Positions 1 through 8,653 of a stretch of DNA of 64,000 bases are shown here, piece by piece. A model generated the notes under the pieces. It did no database searches. It saw nothing but the letters and a program-made list of their open reading frames with translations, and was not told where the DNA came from. The stretch's first letter is position 1, and each line of letters starts with the position of its first letter. Source of the stretch: Duganella guangzhouensis (lineage in GTDB: Bacteria; Pseudomonadota; Gammaproteobacteria; Burkholderiales; Burkholderiaceae_D); NCBI RefSeq assembly GCF_009674535.1, contig NZ_WKJK01000003.1:496001-560000 (forward strand), given 5' to 3'. Made by a program: the position numbers and the translations under genes.

Positions 1-996
1 CAGGGCTATACCAACCTGCTGACCTGTTCGCGGGCCCAGCTCGACTTGACCGACCAGGCCCAGGTGCGCAGCCTGTTCAAGCGCGAATCGATCGACGTGG
101 TCTACCTGGCCGCCGCCACCGTCGGCGGCATCCATGCCAACAACAGCTACCCGGCCGAATTCATCTACTCCAACATGGCGATCGAGGCCAATGTGATCCA
201 CGAGGCGTGGCGCCATGGCACCCAGAAGCTGCTATTCCTCGGCTCATCGTGCATCTACCCGCGGCTGGCGCCGCAACCGATCCCCGAGGCGGCGCTGCTG
301 CACGGCGCGCTGGAACCGACCAACGAGCCTTACGCCATCGCCAAGATCGCCGGCATCAAGATCTGCGAAAGCTACAACCGCCAGTACGGCACCCGCTTCC
401 GCAGCGTCATGCCGACCAATTTGTACGGGCCGGGCGACAACTACCATGCCGAGAACAGCCATGTGATCCCGGCCCTGATACGGCGCCTGCACGAGGCCAA
501 ACACAGCGGCGCCGGCGAGGTGCTGATCTGGGGCACCGGCGAGGCCCGCCGCGAGTTCCTGTATGTCGACGACCTGGCCGACGCCTGCCTGCACGTGATG
601 AGCGTCAGCGAGGATTGCTACCGCAGCGTGACCAAGCCGATGGTGTCGCACCTGAACATCGGCAGCGGCGAGGAAATCACCATCGCCATGCTGGCGCAGC
701 TGGTGGCGCAAGTGGTCGGCTACAGCGGCCGCCTGGTGTTTGACTTGACGCGCCCCGACGGCACGCCGCGCAAGCTGCTCGACAGCGCCAGCCTCGGCAA
801 GCTGGGCTGGCGCGCCAGCGTGACGCTGGCGCGCGGCCTGCAGGAAACCTACCATAGTTTCCTGCGCGCCGAGCAGGCCGGCAGCCGCCAGCAGCCGGCG
901 CGCGCGCTCGATCCGGTCTCGCGCCGGCTGCGCGGCCAGTTCCAGCCGGCGCCGTCGCTGGCGCACGCCTACGCCGACATGCGCGTGCCCTACTGA
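1..996 (+). CDS. fcl: GDP-L-fucose synthase (5' end outside window)
   Basis: This is the epimerase/reductase that makes GDP-L-fucose from GDP-4-keto-6-deoxymannose, supplying fucose for the polysaccharide encoded downstream. The frame is open from base 1 (it reads [19 protein letters not shown]), so the true start and the N-terminal Rossmann glycine motif lie upstream. Visible family marks are the serine region GSSCIYP, the catalytic YxxxK as YAIAK (Tyr at 331-333), and the NLYGPGDNY and [12 protein letters not shown] segments of extended SDR sugar-nucleotide enzymes. The C-terminal tail of about 30 residues after the HSFLRAEQ segment is rich in Arg, Gln and Ala and longer than in E. coli Fcl. 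It leads a run of overlapping polysaccharide genes, and the next starts 6 bp after its stop. Confidence 0.93.
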   Translation, partial: QGYTNLLTCSRAQLDLTDQAQVRSLFKRESIDVVYLAAATVGGIHANNSYPAEFIYSNMAIEANVIHEAWRHGTQKLLFLGSSCIYPRLAPQPIPEAALLHGALEPTNEPYAIAKIAGIKICESYNRQYGTRFRSVMPTNLYGPGDNYHAENSHVIPALIRRLHEAKHSGAGEVLIWGTGEARREFLYVDDLADACLHVMSVSEDCYRSVTKPMVSHLNIGSGEEITIAMLAQLVAQVVGYSGRLVFDLTRPDGTPRKLLDSASLGKLGWRASVTLARGLQETYHSFLRAEQAGSRQQPARALDPVSRRLRGQFQPAPSLAHAYADMRVPY

Positions 997-1002
997 GCCC
1001 GG

Positions 1003-2295
1003 GTGCCCGTGTCGACCACCCGTGAGCACGCGGCGCGCGCCACCACACTGGCGGCGTTGCGCCGGCCGTTGCTCGTCAGCCTGACCAACCAGCTGCTCGG
1101 CAGCGGCGCCAATTTTCTGGTCGGGATCTATCTGGCGCGCAGCCTGGCGCTGGCCGAGTTTGGCCTGTACGGCATCTGCTACGGCCTCTGCACGCTGTAT
1201 ATCGGCGTCGGCAACGCCATGCTGCTGACCCAGATGACGGTCAGCATGGCGGGCCAGCCGCTCGCCGCCCAGGCCGCCTATGCCGGACGGGTGCTGGCCA
1301 CCATCCTGCTGCTGGGCGGCACCGTGCTGCTGGCCGGCGCCGGCGCTGGCGTGGCGCTGTGGCTGTGGCTGGGCGCGGCGCCCTACCTGGGGCTGGTGGT
1401 GCCGGTGGCGCTGGCGGCGGCGCTGATGTTGTGCGGCGAGTTTTTCATCACCTATGCCTACATCCGCCATCACGAACGCGCCGCGTTGCTGGTCAATGCC
1501 GCCGCGCTGGTGGTGGTGGCGGGCGGACTGGCGGCGCTGCGCCTGCTCGGCCGCGCGCCCGACGCCGCCGACGTGCTGTTGCTGTATGCCGGCGGCAACG
1601 CGCTGGGGGCCGCGCTGGCCTACCTGAGCGCGCCGCTGGCGTGGCGCCAGCCGCTGCCGCAGCTGCGTGGCCACTGGCGCAGCGCCAGGGGCCACGGCGG
1701 CTGGTCGCTGGGCGGCGTGGCGATCAGTTGGGTGCAGGCGCAAAGCGCGACCTACACGCTGGCGGCGATGCTGGGGCCGGCCGGCGCCGGGCTGGCCAAT
1801 CTGAGCCGCCTGTTCATCTCGCCGTTCACCTTCCTGGTGCCGGCGGTGAACAAGATCGCGCTGCCACGGCTGGCCGCGCTGCGCGCCAGCGATCCGCGCC
1901 GCATGCGCCGGCTGGCCACCCAGCTGGCGCTGGTGATGGTGCTGCTGGCGGCGTTGTACGCGCTGCTGCTGCTGTGCTGCCTGGGCTGGCTGGCGCCGTT
2001 GGTGCTGGGCCATCACGTGCCGCAGCTGCCGCAACTGGTGGCGGTGTGGTGCCTGGTGCTGCTGTTCCAGGTCGGGCGCAGCTGCGGCGCGCTGTTGTTG
2101 CAGACGCAAATGAAATTCCGCCAGCTGACGCTGATCACGCTGCCGTGCGCGGTGCTGGCGGTGAGCACGGCGGTGTTGCTGATGCGGCATTACCAGGCCG
2201 CCGGCGCCATCGCCGGCGTGCTGGCGGGCGAAGGCTTGCTGGCCCTACTTATCTGGAAGGAGATCGCGCATGGCGCCCGCACTGAATACCATTGA
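1003..2295 (+). CDS. Polysaccharide flippase, Wzx/MATE-like
   Basis: A 430-residue, strongly hydrophobic protein with about 12 predicted membrane segments, the size and look of Wzx-type flippases that move lipid-linked repeat units across the inner membrane. The N-terminal segment LLVSLTNQLLGSGANFLVGIYLARSLALAEFGLYG matches the usual first helix of these proteins (shown here only by its key run LARSLALAEFGLYG). I took the GTG at 1003, which follows the fcl stop closely; no strong Shine-Dalgarno is visible. Its end overlaps the next glycosyltransferase by 26 bp, which argues for one transcript and translational coupling. The substrate cannot be told from sequence. Confidence 0.8.
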   Translation: MPVSTTREHAARATTLAALRRPLLVSLTNQLLGSGANFLVGIYLARSLALAEFGLYGICYGLCTLYIGVGNAMLLTQMTVSMAGQPLAAQAAYAGRVLATILLLGGTVLLAGAGAGVALWLWLGAAPYLGLVVPVALAAALMLCGEFFITYAYIRHHERAALLVNAAALVVVAGGLAALRLLGRAPDAADVLLLYAGGNALGAALAYLSAPLAWRQPLPQLRGHWRSARGHGGWSLGGVAISWVQAQSATYTLAAMLGPAGAGLANLSRLFISPFTFLVPAVNKIALPRLAALRASDPRRMRRLATQLALVMVLLAALYALLLLCCLGWLAPLVLGHHVPQLPQLVAVWCLVLLFQVGRSCGALLLQTQMKFRQLTLITLPCAVLAVSTAVLLMRHYQAAGAIAGVLAGEGLLALLIWKEIAHGARTEYH

Positions 2296-3190
2296 CATCT
2301 GCATCGCCACCTATCGCCGGCCGGCCTTGCTGGGGGCGCTGCTGGCCGCGCTGGCGCTGCAGGACCGGCGCGGCATGGCGCTGCGCCTGATCGTGATCGA
2401 CAACGACCAGCACGGCACGGCGCACGCGGCGGCCCAGGCCGGCGCCGCCCAGTGCGGCCTGCCGCTGCTGTACCAGATCGAGCCGCGGCAAAACATCGCG
2501 CTGGCGCGCAACCGCGCCCTGTGGCTGAGCGCGGCCGACTACATCGTCTTTATCGACGACGATGAAACCCCGGCGCCCGGCTGGCTGGCGGCGCTGCTGG
2601 ACTGCTGCCGGCGCTGCGACGCCGACCTGGTGTTCGGCCCGGTCGACAGCGTGCTGCCGGCCGACGCGCCGGCCTGGGCCCACGCCTGTTTCAGCAAGCC
2701 GGCGCTGGCCACCGGCGCGCTGCTGCGCTATGGCGGCGCCGGCAACGTGCTGCTGCGGCGCAGCGTGCTGGCCCAGCCCGGCCTCTGGTTCGATCCCGGT
2801 TTCGGCCTGACCGGCGGCGAAGACCTGGATTGGTTTTACCGCCTGCACCTGGCCGGCAAGCGGCTGGTGTGGTGCGCCGAAGCCAGCGCCAGCGAGGCGG
2901 TGCCGGCGGCGCGGCTGCAACTGCGCTGGGCGCGCCGCCGCGCCTTCCGTGGCGGCCAGACCTATTACCGGGTGGTGGTGCGGCGCCGCCCGTGGCGCCG
3001 CCGCCTGCTGTGGTTTGGCGCCAAGGCGCTGCAACTGCTGCTCGGGCTGGCGCTGGCGCCGCTGCTGCGCTGCGCCAGCTATCCGGCCTTCGTGCGCTTG
3101 ACGCTGCGCCTGGCCGGCGCCGCCGGCCAGCTGTCGCGCTGCCTGCTGCCCTACGATTACGAGGAATACCATGCGCGCCGGCAGGGTTGA
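2270..3190 (+). CDS. Glycosyltransferase family 2
   Basis: A 306-residue GT-A type transferase that probably adds one sugar to the lipid-linked repeat unit at the cytoplasmic membrane. The N-terminus IDICIATYRRPALLGALL is the usual GT2 nucleotide-binding strand, followed by LIVIDND and the metal-binding acidic cluster FIDDDETP near residue 100. The acceptor/catalytic region reads GGEDLDWFYRL. The C-terminal third is Arg-rich with a hydrophobic stretch (LQLLLGLALAPLL) that may anchor it to the membrane. The ATG at 2270 lies inside the end of the flippase gene and has AAGGAG just upstream. It overlaps the polymerase gene at its 3' end. Donor and acceptor are unknown. Confidence 0.88.
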   Translation: MAPALNTIDICIATYRRPALLGALLAALALQDRRGMALRLIVIDNDQHGTAHAAAQAGAAQCGLPLLYQIEPRQNIALARNRALWLSAADYIVFIDDDETPAPGWLAALLDCCRRCDADLVFGPVDSVLPADAPAWAHACFSKPALATGALLRYGGAGNVLLRRSVLAQPGLWFDPGFGLTGGEDLDWFYRLHLAGKRLVWCAEASASEAVPAARLQLRWARRRAFRGGQTYYRVVVRRRPWRRRLLWFGAKALQLLLGLALAPLLRCASYPAFVRLTLRLAGAAGQLSRCLLPYDYEEYHARRQG

Positions 3191-4493
3191 TCCGGCCGCC
3201 CGGCCCGACCGCTGGTGCGCCTGGCCGCTGCTGATCCTGATGGCCGCGTCCGGCCTGCCGATCAGCTACAGCCTGACCCCGAGCCGCATCATGGCGGTGG
3301 CCGACGTGGCCGAGCAGACCGCCGCCGCCGCGTCCAGCGCCAGCACCCTGGGCTCGCTCGGCAACCTGCTGCTGCTGGGCGGCTTGTACAGCTGGGCCGG
3401 GGCCCTGCTGCTGAGCCGGCCGCGCAGCGCGGCGGCGGTGCTGCTGCGCTGTTGGCCGCTGTTGCTGCTGATGGCGCTGCTGCTGAGCAGCGCGTTGTGG
3501 AGCTATCTGCCGGAAAAAGTCATGCTCAACGTGGTGCACAACAACGGCGTGCTGCTGATCGCGCTGTCGGCCGCGCTGCATTACCGCCACCAGCCCGCCA
3601 GCCTGCCGCAACAGCTGGGACTGGTGCTGGGCGCGAACATGCTGCTGCAGGTGGCGGCGGTGTTGCTGCTTCCCGGCTATGCCATCGATTGGCAGGGCCG
3701 GTGGCAAGGCTTGACCGTGCACCCGAATACGCTGGGCGGGCTCGGCTTCACCGCCTTCTGGGCCAACGCGGCGGCGCTCAGCGCCGGGCCGCCGCCGCCC
3801 TGCCCGCGCTGCCACTGGCTGGGCTGCGCGCTGTCGCTGCTGGCCATCGCCGGCGCCGACAGCGTCACCTCCAAGGTGTGCGCCGCGCTGGTGCTGCTGG
3901 TGCTGCTGAGCCTGCGCTGGCTGCGGCGCCGTGGCGCCGGCCGCCGCGACTATCTGCGGCTGCTGGCCGCCGCAGTGCTGCTGCTGGCGTTGCTGAAATT
4001 GCTGGCCGGCGCGGTCGACACCGAATGGCTGTACGCGCTGCTGGGCCGCAACAGCCAGCTGACCGGCCGCGACGAGGTGTGGCGCGACGCCTACCAGGCG
4101 ATCGGCGCCCGTCCCCTGCTGGGCTGGAGTTTCGACGACCACGCCTACCTGATCGCCTCGGCCGGCATGCCGTATTCCAGCTACCACAACGGCGTGCTCG
4201 ATCTGGCGGTCAACGGCGGCGGCGTGGCGGTGCTGCTGCTGGCGCTGCTGATGCTGAACTGGGCCGGCGCGATGCTGCAGCCGCGCCTGCTGGCGGCCAG
4301 GATCGCGCCGTACTCGGTGGCATTCGTGCTGGCCTATATGCTGCACAACCGGGCCGAAGCCTCGTATGTGTCGCCGCGCGGCCAGATGTGGGTGATTTTC
4401 CTGGCGCTGCTGTTGCTGGGCGCCTGCCGCCCGCCACGCCACGACGGCGCGCCCGCCCTCTACTTCGCGGAGCCCGGCCATGCAGCCCGCTGA
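3171..4493 (+). CDS. O-antigen ligase/polymerase family protein (Wzy-like)
   Basis: A 440-residue multi-pass membrane protein of the O-antigen ligase/Wzy superfamily. It shows many Leu-rich membrane segments and, in the C-terminal half, the family signature: GRDEVWRDAYQAI, then RPLLGWSFDD, then SSYHNGVLDLAVNGG with the conserved His-Asn, followed by more helices. In this gene order (flippase, transferases, Wzy-like, acyltransferase) it most likely polymerises the exported repeat unit in the periplasm. A ligase role cannot be ruled out from sequence. The start overlaps the preceding glycosyltransferase by 20 bp and its 3' end overlaps the acyltransferase by 14 bp. Confidence 0.82.
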   Translation: MRAGRVDPAARPDRWCAWPLLILMAASGLPISYSLTPSRIMAVADVAEQTAAAASSASTLGSLGNLLLLGGLYSWAGALLLSRPRSAAAVLLRCWPLLLLMALLLSSALWSYLPEKVMLNVVHNNGVLLIALSAALHYRHQPASLPQQLGLVLGANMLLQVAAVLLLPGYAIDWQGRWQGLTVHPNTLGGLGFTAFWANAAALSAGPPPPCPRCHWLGCALSLLAIAGADSVTSKVCAALVLLVLLSLRWLRRRGAGRRDYLRLLAAAVLLLALLKLLAGAVDTEWLYALLGRNSQLTGRDEVWRDAYQAIGARPLLGWSFDDHAYLIASAGMPYSSYHNGVLDLAVNGGGVAVLLLALLMLNWAGAMLQPRLLAARIAPYSVAFVLAYMLHNRAEASYVSPRGQMWVIFLALLLLGACRPPRHDGAPALYFAEPGHAAR

Positions 4494-6456
4494 GCGCCAC
4501 GGCTACCGCGCCGACATCGACGGCCTGCGCGCACTGGCGGTGCTGGCGGTGATAGTCTTCCACCTGGCGCCGGGCTGGCTGCCGGGCGGCTTCGCCGGGG
4601 TCGATGCCTTCTTCGTCATCTCCGGCTACCTGATCACCCGGCTGATCACCGCCGCGCTCGAGCAGCGGCGCTGGCGCCTGGCCGACTTCTATCAGCACCG
4701 CATCATGCGGCTGCTGCCGGCCTACGCGCTGGTCAGCGCCGCCACGCTGGCGGCGGCCAGCTATCTGCTGATTCCCGACGACTACCTGTTTTACACCACC
4801 TCGCTGGCGGCCTCGTGGGCCTTCGTCTCCAACATCTTTTTCTCCATGCTCAGCTGGGGTTACTTCGGCCAGCGCGCCGAACAGTTCCCCTTGCTGCATA
4901 CCTGGTCGCTATCGGTCGAGGAACAATTCTACTTTGCCTATCCGCTGCTGCTGATGCTGCTGCACCGGCACTGGCAGCGCTATCTGACGCCGCTGCTGGC
5001 GCTGCTGGCGCTGATCGCGCTGCTGTGCTCACAGTGGCAGGCGGATCAGGTCGGCAGCTATTTCCTGCTGCCCTATCGCGCCCACGAATTGCTGATCGGC
5101 GCGCTGATCGCGCGCGCGCTGGAACGCCACCCGCCCGGACCGCGCCAGGCCGGCGTTGCCGCGCTGGCCGGCTTGCTGCTGCTGGCCGGCTCGCTGCTGC
5201 TGTTGCGCCGCGAACTGCCGTTCCCGGGCCTGTATTCGCTGCCGCCGTGCCTGGGCGCGGCGCTGCTGCTGTACGGCGGCGCCCGCGCCAATCCGGTCTC
5301 CGCGCTGCTGGGGCGCGCGCCGCTGGTCGCCATCGGCCTGATGTCGTATTCGCTGTATCTGTGGCATTGGCCGGTGCTGTCGCTGCTGCGCTATCGCCAC
5401 ATCGCGCTGGATGGCGCCGCCGGGGTGGCGGTGCTGGCCTTGATCTTCGCGCTGTCCTGGCTGACGTGGCGCTATGTCGAACTGCCGCTGCGCCGGCGCC
5501 GCCTGTCGCTGCGCGCCAGCGCGCTGCGCTACTATGCGGCGCCGGCCGCCGCCTGCCTGGCGGTCGGGCTGTACTCCTATGCCAGCGACGGCGCGCCGCA
5601 GCGCTTCGCCGCCGACGCCCGCGAACTGCTGGCCAGCTATTCCTATGAGCGCGACCTGGGCGGCGCCTGCGCGCTGCGCAGCGGCGTCGCCGCCACCGTC
5701 ACCGCGGCCTATCTGCGGCGCCACTGCGGGTTCGGCGCGCCAGCCGAGGTCGGCGTGCGGCCGGCGGTGCTGCTGTATGGCGACTCGCACGCCCACCATT
5801 TCAAGCCGTTTGTCGAGCAGTTGGCGCGCCAGGCCGGCTGGCGCGCGGTGTACCACATCGCCGGCAGTTGCGAACCGTTCGACCTGGCCGAGCCCGGCGC
5901 TGCGGCCACCGTCTGCCAGCGCCGCAACGCCGACATGCTGCTGCTGGCGCGCCAGTATCGCTATGTGGTGCTGGCCGGACGCTGGCAATACCGCAGCCAG
6001 GAAGCCTTGTTCGCGCGCCGCCTGCGCCAGGTGGCGCAGGCGCTGGACGGCGGCCACACCACGCTGGTGCTGTTCAAGGACAATCCCTCGACCGATGCCG
6101 ACCTGTCGCGCTGCGTGCTGTTCCGCCGCCGTGGCTGGCTGCCCGCCGGCAGCGACTGCGACTTCCGCTACGCCGATGTGCAAGCCGCGCAGGGCTCGAT
6201 GGACCGCGAAATCGACCGCCTGCAAACGGCCATGCCGCAGGTGCGGGTGATCAACGCCAAACGCGTGATGTGCGACCAGCAGCGCTGCCTGACGGCGATC
6301 GGCAACACCGCGCTGTACAAGGATGGCAATCACTTGAACGCGCCGGCGGCGCGGCTGCTGGCCGAGCGCTATCTGGCGCTGGCGGCCAACCCGCTGGCGC
6401 CGTCCCCGGAATCCACTGAAAAGAGGCCAGTCGATGCGCGTGCTGATCGTCCATAA
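4480..6456 (+). CDS. Acyltransferase 3 / SGNH-domain polysaccharide O-acetylase
   Basis: A 658-residue fusion of an N-terminal OafA/YrhL-type acyltransferase-3 membrane domain and a C-terminal periplasmic SGNH hydrolase-like domain. The membrane domain starts with YRADIDGLRALAVLAVIVFH, carries the conserved His of that motif, and continues with GVDAFFVISGYLI and WSLSVEEQFYFAYP. The SGNH part has the GDSH block (LLYGDSHAHHF) and the late Asp-His pair in DGNHLNAPAARLLAERY. Such fusions transfer acetyl groups from the cytoplasm to polysaccharide outside. It probably O-acetylates the polymer made by this operon. It overlaps both neighbours by 14 and 23 bp. Confidence 0.9.
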   Translation: MQPAERHGYRADIDGLRALAVLAVIVFHLAPGWLPGGFAGVDAFFVISGYLITRLITAALEQRRWRLADFYQHRIMRLLPAYALVSAATLAAASYLLIPDDYLFYTTSLAASWAFVSNIFFSMLSWGYFGQRAEQFPLLHTWSLSVEEQFYFAYPLLLMLLHRHWQRYLTPLLALLALIALLCSQWQADQVGSYFLLPYRAHELLIGALIARALERHPPGPRQAGVAALAGLLLLAGSLLLLRRELPFPGLYSLPPCLGAALLLYGGARANPVSALLGRAPLVAIGLMSYSLYLWHWPVLSLLRYRHIALDGAAGVAVLALIFALSWLTWRYVELPLRRRRLSLRASALRYYAAPAAACLAVGLYSYASDGAPQRFAADARELLASYSYERDLGGACALRSGVAATVTAAYLRRHCGFGAPAEVGVRPAVLLYGDSHAHHFKPFVEQLARQAGWRAVYHIAGSCEPFDLAEPGAAATVCQRRNADMLLLARQYRYVVLAGRWQYRSQEALFARRLRQVAQALDGGHTTLVLFKDNPSTDADLSRCVLFRRRGWLPAGSDCDFRYADVQAAQGSMDREIDRLQTAMPQVRVINAKRVMCDQQRCLTAIGNTALYKDGNHLNAPAARLLAERYLALAANPLAPSPESTEKRPVDARADRP

Positions 6457-7618
6457 CCGCTACCAGTTGCGCGGTGGCGAAGACGTGGTGGCCGAGGCCG
6501 AGGCGGCACTGCTGCGCGCCAACGGCGTCGAGGTCCAGGTTTACCAGCGCAGCAACGACGAGCTGCGCGACATGTCGGCGGCGCAGGCGGCGCTAAGCAC
6601 CATCTGGTCGCGGCGCGCGGCGCGCGAGATCGCCGATCTGTGCCAGCAACGGCGCCCCGACCTGATCCACTTCCACAATACCTTCCCGCTTGTCTCGGCC
6701 GCCCCCTACTGGACGGCGGCGGCGCGCGGCATCCCGGTGGTGCAAACGCTGCACAACTTCCGCCTGCTGTGCCCGCAGGCGATGTTGCTGCGTGACGGCC
6801 GGCCGTGCCACGACTGCGTCGGCCGGCTGCCATGGCGCGCCGTGGCCCATCGCTGCTACCGCGACTCGCTGCTGCAATCCGGGGTGGCGGCCGGCGCGCT
6901 GGTGGCGCACCGGCTGCTCGGCAGCTACCGCCACCGGGTGCAGGCGTATATCGCGCTGAGCCAGTTCAGCCGCCTGCAATATCTGGCCGGCGGCTTGCCG
7001 CCGCAACGCCTCCACGTCAAGCCCAACTTCGTGCCCGATCACGCCGCGTCGCAACAACAACAGCAGCAACAGCAACGCGACGGCGGCCTGTTCGTGGGCC
7101 GGCTGTCGGCCGAGAAAGGCGTGGCCACGCTGATCGCCGCCAGCGCCCTGCTGGGCCAACACGCCGGCCCGCTGCGGGTGGTGGGCGACGGTCCGCTGGC
7201 CGAGGCCGTCGCGCAGGCGGCGCAACTCGACTATCTGGGGCCGCGCAGCGCGCCGCAGGTACAGGACCTGATGCGCGGCAGCAGCTTTCTGGTCGCGCCC
7301 AGCACTTGCCTGGAAACCTTCGGGCTGGCGGCGGTGGAAGCCTTCGCGGCCGGCTTGCCGGTGATCGCCAGCGGCCACGGCGGACTGGGCGAGTTGATTC
7401 AGGATGGCGTCACCGGCCTGCATGTGCGGCCGGGCGACGCCGCCGACCTGGCCAGCGCCATCGGCTGGGCGCGGCGCCATCCGGCCGCCATGCTGGCGAT
7501 GGGCCGCGCCGCCCGCGCCCGCTATCTGGAGCACTACACGCCGCAGCGCAATTTCGCGCTGCTGCACGCCATCTACCAACACGTTTTATCCCTGCCAGGA
7601 GCCCGCCATGTCGCGTAA
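6434..7618 (+). CDS. Glycosyltransferase family 4 (group 1)
   Basis: A 394-residue GT-B fold transferase. The N-terminal half reads VLIVHNRYQLRGGEDVV and has a cysteine-rich block (LLCPQAM, GRPCHDCVGR, HRCY) typical of a GT4 subgroup. The C-terminal nucleotide-sugar domain has FVGRLSAEKGV, the core STCLETFGLAAVEAFAAGLPVIAS, and ELIQDGVTGLHV. Between the domains lies a run of eight glutamines, residues 207-214, coded by mixed CAA/CAG at 7052-7075. The ATG at 6434 has GAGG upstream and overlaps the acyltransferase end. Donor sugar unknown. The next gene's start lies just inside its 3' end. Confidence 0.9.
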   Translation: MRVLIVHNRYQLRGGEDVVAEAEAALLRANGVEVQVYQRSNDELRDMSAAQAALSTIWSRRAAREIADLCQQRRPDLIHFHNTFPLVSAAPYWTAAARGIPVVQTLHNFRLLCPQAMLLRDGRPCHDCVGRLPWRAVAHRCYRDSLLQSGVAAGALVAHRLLGSYRHRVQAYIALSQFSRLQYLAGGLPPQRLHVKPNFVPDHAASQQQQQQQQRDGGLFVGRLSAEKGVATLIAASALLGQHAGPLRVVGDGPLAEAVAQAAQLDYLGPRSAPQVQDLMRGSSFLVAPSTCLETFGLAAVEAFAAGLPVIASGHGGLGELIQDGVTGLHVRPGDAADLASAIGWARRHPAAMLAMGRAARARYLEHYTPQRNFALLHAIYQHVLSLPGARHVA

Positions 7619-8372
7619 ACGCCAACTTGTTCTTCAGACCAAAATCGATGTGCTGACCTGGGAAGCGGCGCTGCAACGCCTGCTTGAATGGGGCCGCAAC
7701 CACGATCGCCGCTATGCCTGCATGTGTAATGTGCACTCGGTGGTCACCGCCGCCTACGACGCCGAATTCCAGAGCATCCTCAATCAGGCCGACCTGGCCA
7801 CGCCGGACGGCGCGCCGATCGCCTGGGCGGTGCGCCATTTCAGCGGCCAGCCGCAGGCGCGCGTCAACGGGCCGGACTTGATGTGGAAGGCGCTGGCCGC
7901 CGCCGCCAAGGCCGGGATTTCGGTGTATTTCTACGGCAGCAGCCCGGCCACGCTGGCGGCGCTGGGCGCCGCCAGCCAGCGCGACTTCCCGGGCCTGCGC
8001 CTTGCCGGCAGCGCGGCGCCGCCATTCCGGGCGCCGACGCGCGAGGAGGAACTGGCCGATATCGCGCGCATCAATCACAGCGGCGCCGGGCTGGTGTTTA
8101 TCAGTCTCGGCTGTCCCAAGCAGGAACGCTGGATGGCGCGCAATTGCGCGCTGGTGGCGGCGCCGCTGATCGGCGTCGGCGCCGCCTTCGACTACCACGC
8201 CGGCACGCTCAAACGCGCGCCGCTGTGGTGGCAGCAACATGGATTGGAATGGTTGTATCGGCTGGGGCGCGAACCGCGCCGGCTGGCCGGACGCTATCTG
8301 GTCGGCAATAGCCTGTTCGTGCTGGGTTTGCTGCGCCAGATGCTGCGGCAGCGTCCCGTCAAACGGCCATGA
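7608..8372 (+). CDS. WecB/TagA/CpsF family glycosyltransferase (GT26)
   Basis: A 254-residue GT26 enzyme, close to the family's usual length. Members transfer N-acetylmannosaminyl(uronic) or related residues to lipid-linked acceptors. Family marks are VHSVVTAAYD, ATPDGAPIAWAVR, VNGPDLMW, YFYGSSPATL and the signature LGCPKQERWMARN, then GVGAAFDYHAGTLKRAP. The frame is open further upstream, but ATG 7608 is preceded by CAGGAG and gives the normal N-terminus; it overlaps the GT4 gene by 11 bp. Its stop overlaps the next start in an ATGA. Confidence 0.92.
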   Translation: MSRKRQLVLQTKIDVLTWEAALQRLLEWGRNHDRRYACMCNVHSVVTAAYDAEFQSILNQADLATPDGAPIAWAVRHFSGQPQARVNGPDLMWKALAAAAKAGISVYFYGSSPATLAALGAASQRDFPGLRLAGSAAPPFRAPTREEELADIARINHSGAGLVFISLGCPKQERWMARNCALVAAPLIGVGAAFDYHAGTLKRAPLWWQQHGLEWLYRLGREPRRLAGRYLVGNSLFVLGLLRQMLRQRPVKRP

Positions 8373-8653
8373 ACCAGCCGCCCGACTCCGAGGAGCGCGA
8401 GTACAGTCCGGCCCGGCTGCTGGACGTGCTGGTGGCCAGGCTGCGCCTGAAAAATGATGCCGCCCTGTCCCGCCTGCTTGGGGTGGAGGCGCCCACCATC
8501 AGCAAAATCCGTCACAAGCGGCTGCGGGTCGGGGCGGCGATGTTGTTGCGCATGCACGAGGTGAGCAACCTCAGCATTGATGAACTGCGCGCCCTGATGG
8601 GCGACCGGCGCGCGCGCATGCGCTTACCGGGCGCCCTGGGGCAACAGCGCTGA
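8369..8653 (+). CDS. Small helix-turn-helix protein
   Basis: A 94-residue protein starting in an ATGA overlap with the GT26 gene. Residues about 28-60 (RLKNDAALSRLLGVEAPTISKIRHKRL) look like a Cro/CI-type helix-turn-helix, with the turn around LLGVEAP. The rest is short acidic and basic tails, with no ligand domain. Its place as the last gene of the polysaccharide operon suggests a regulator of that operon or of its neighbours, but this is inference. The stop TGA (8651-8653) abuts the stop of the convergent beta-helix gene with no bases between them. Confidence 0.75.
   Translation: MNQPPDSEEREYSPARLLDVLVARLRLKNDAALSRLLGVEAPTISKIRHKRLRVGAAMLLRMHEVSNLSIDELRALMGDRRARMRLPGALGQQR

Noticed and set aside
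244..2190. Long minus-strand open frame opposite fcl and the flippase
   Set aside because: The product is a Gln/Arg/His/Ala-rich shadow typical of GC-rich DNA; the plus-strand genes have clear family motifs.
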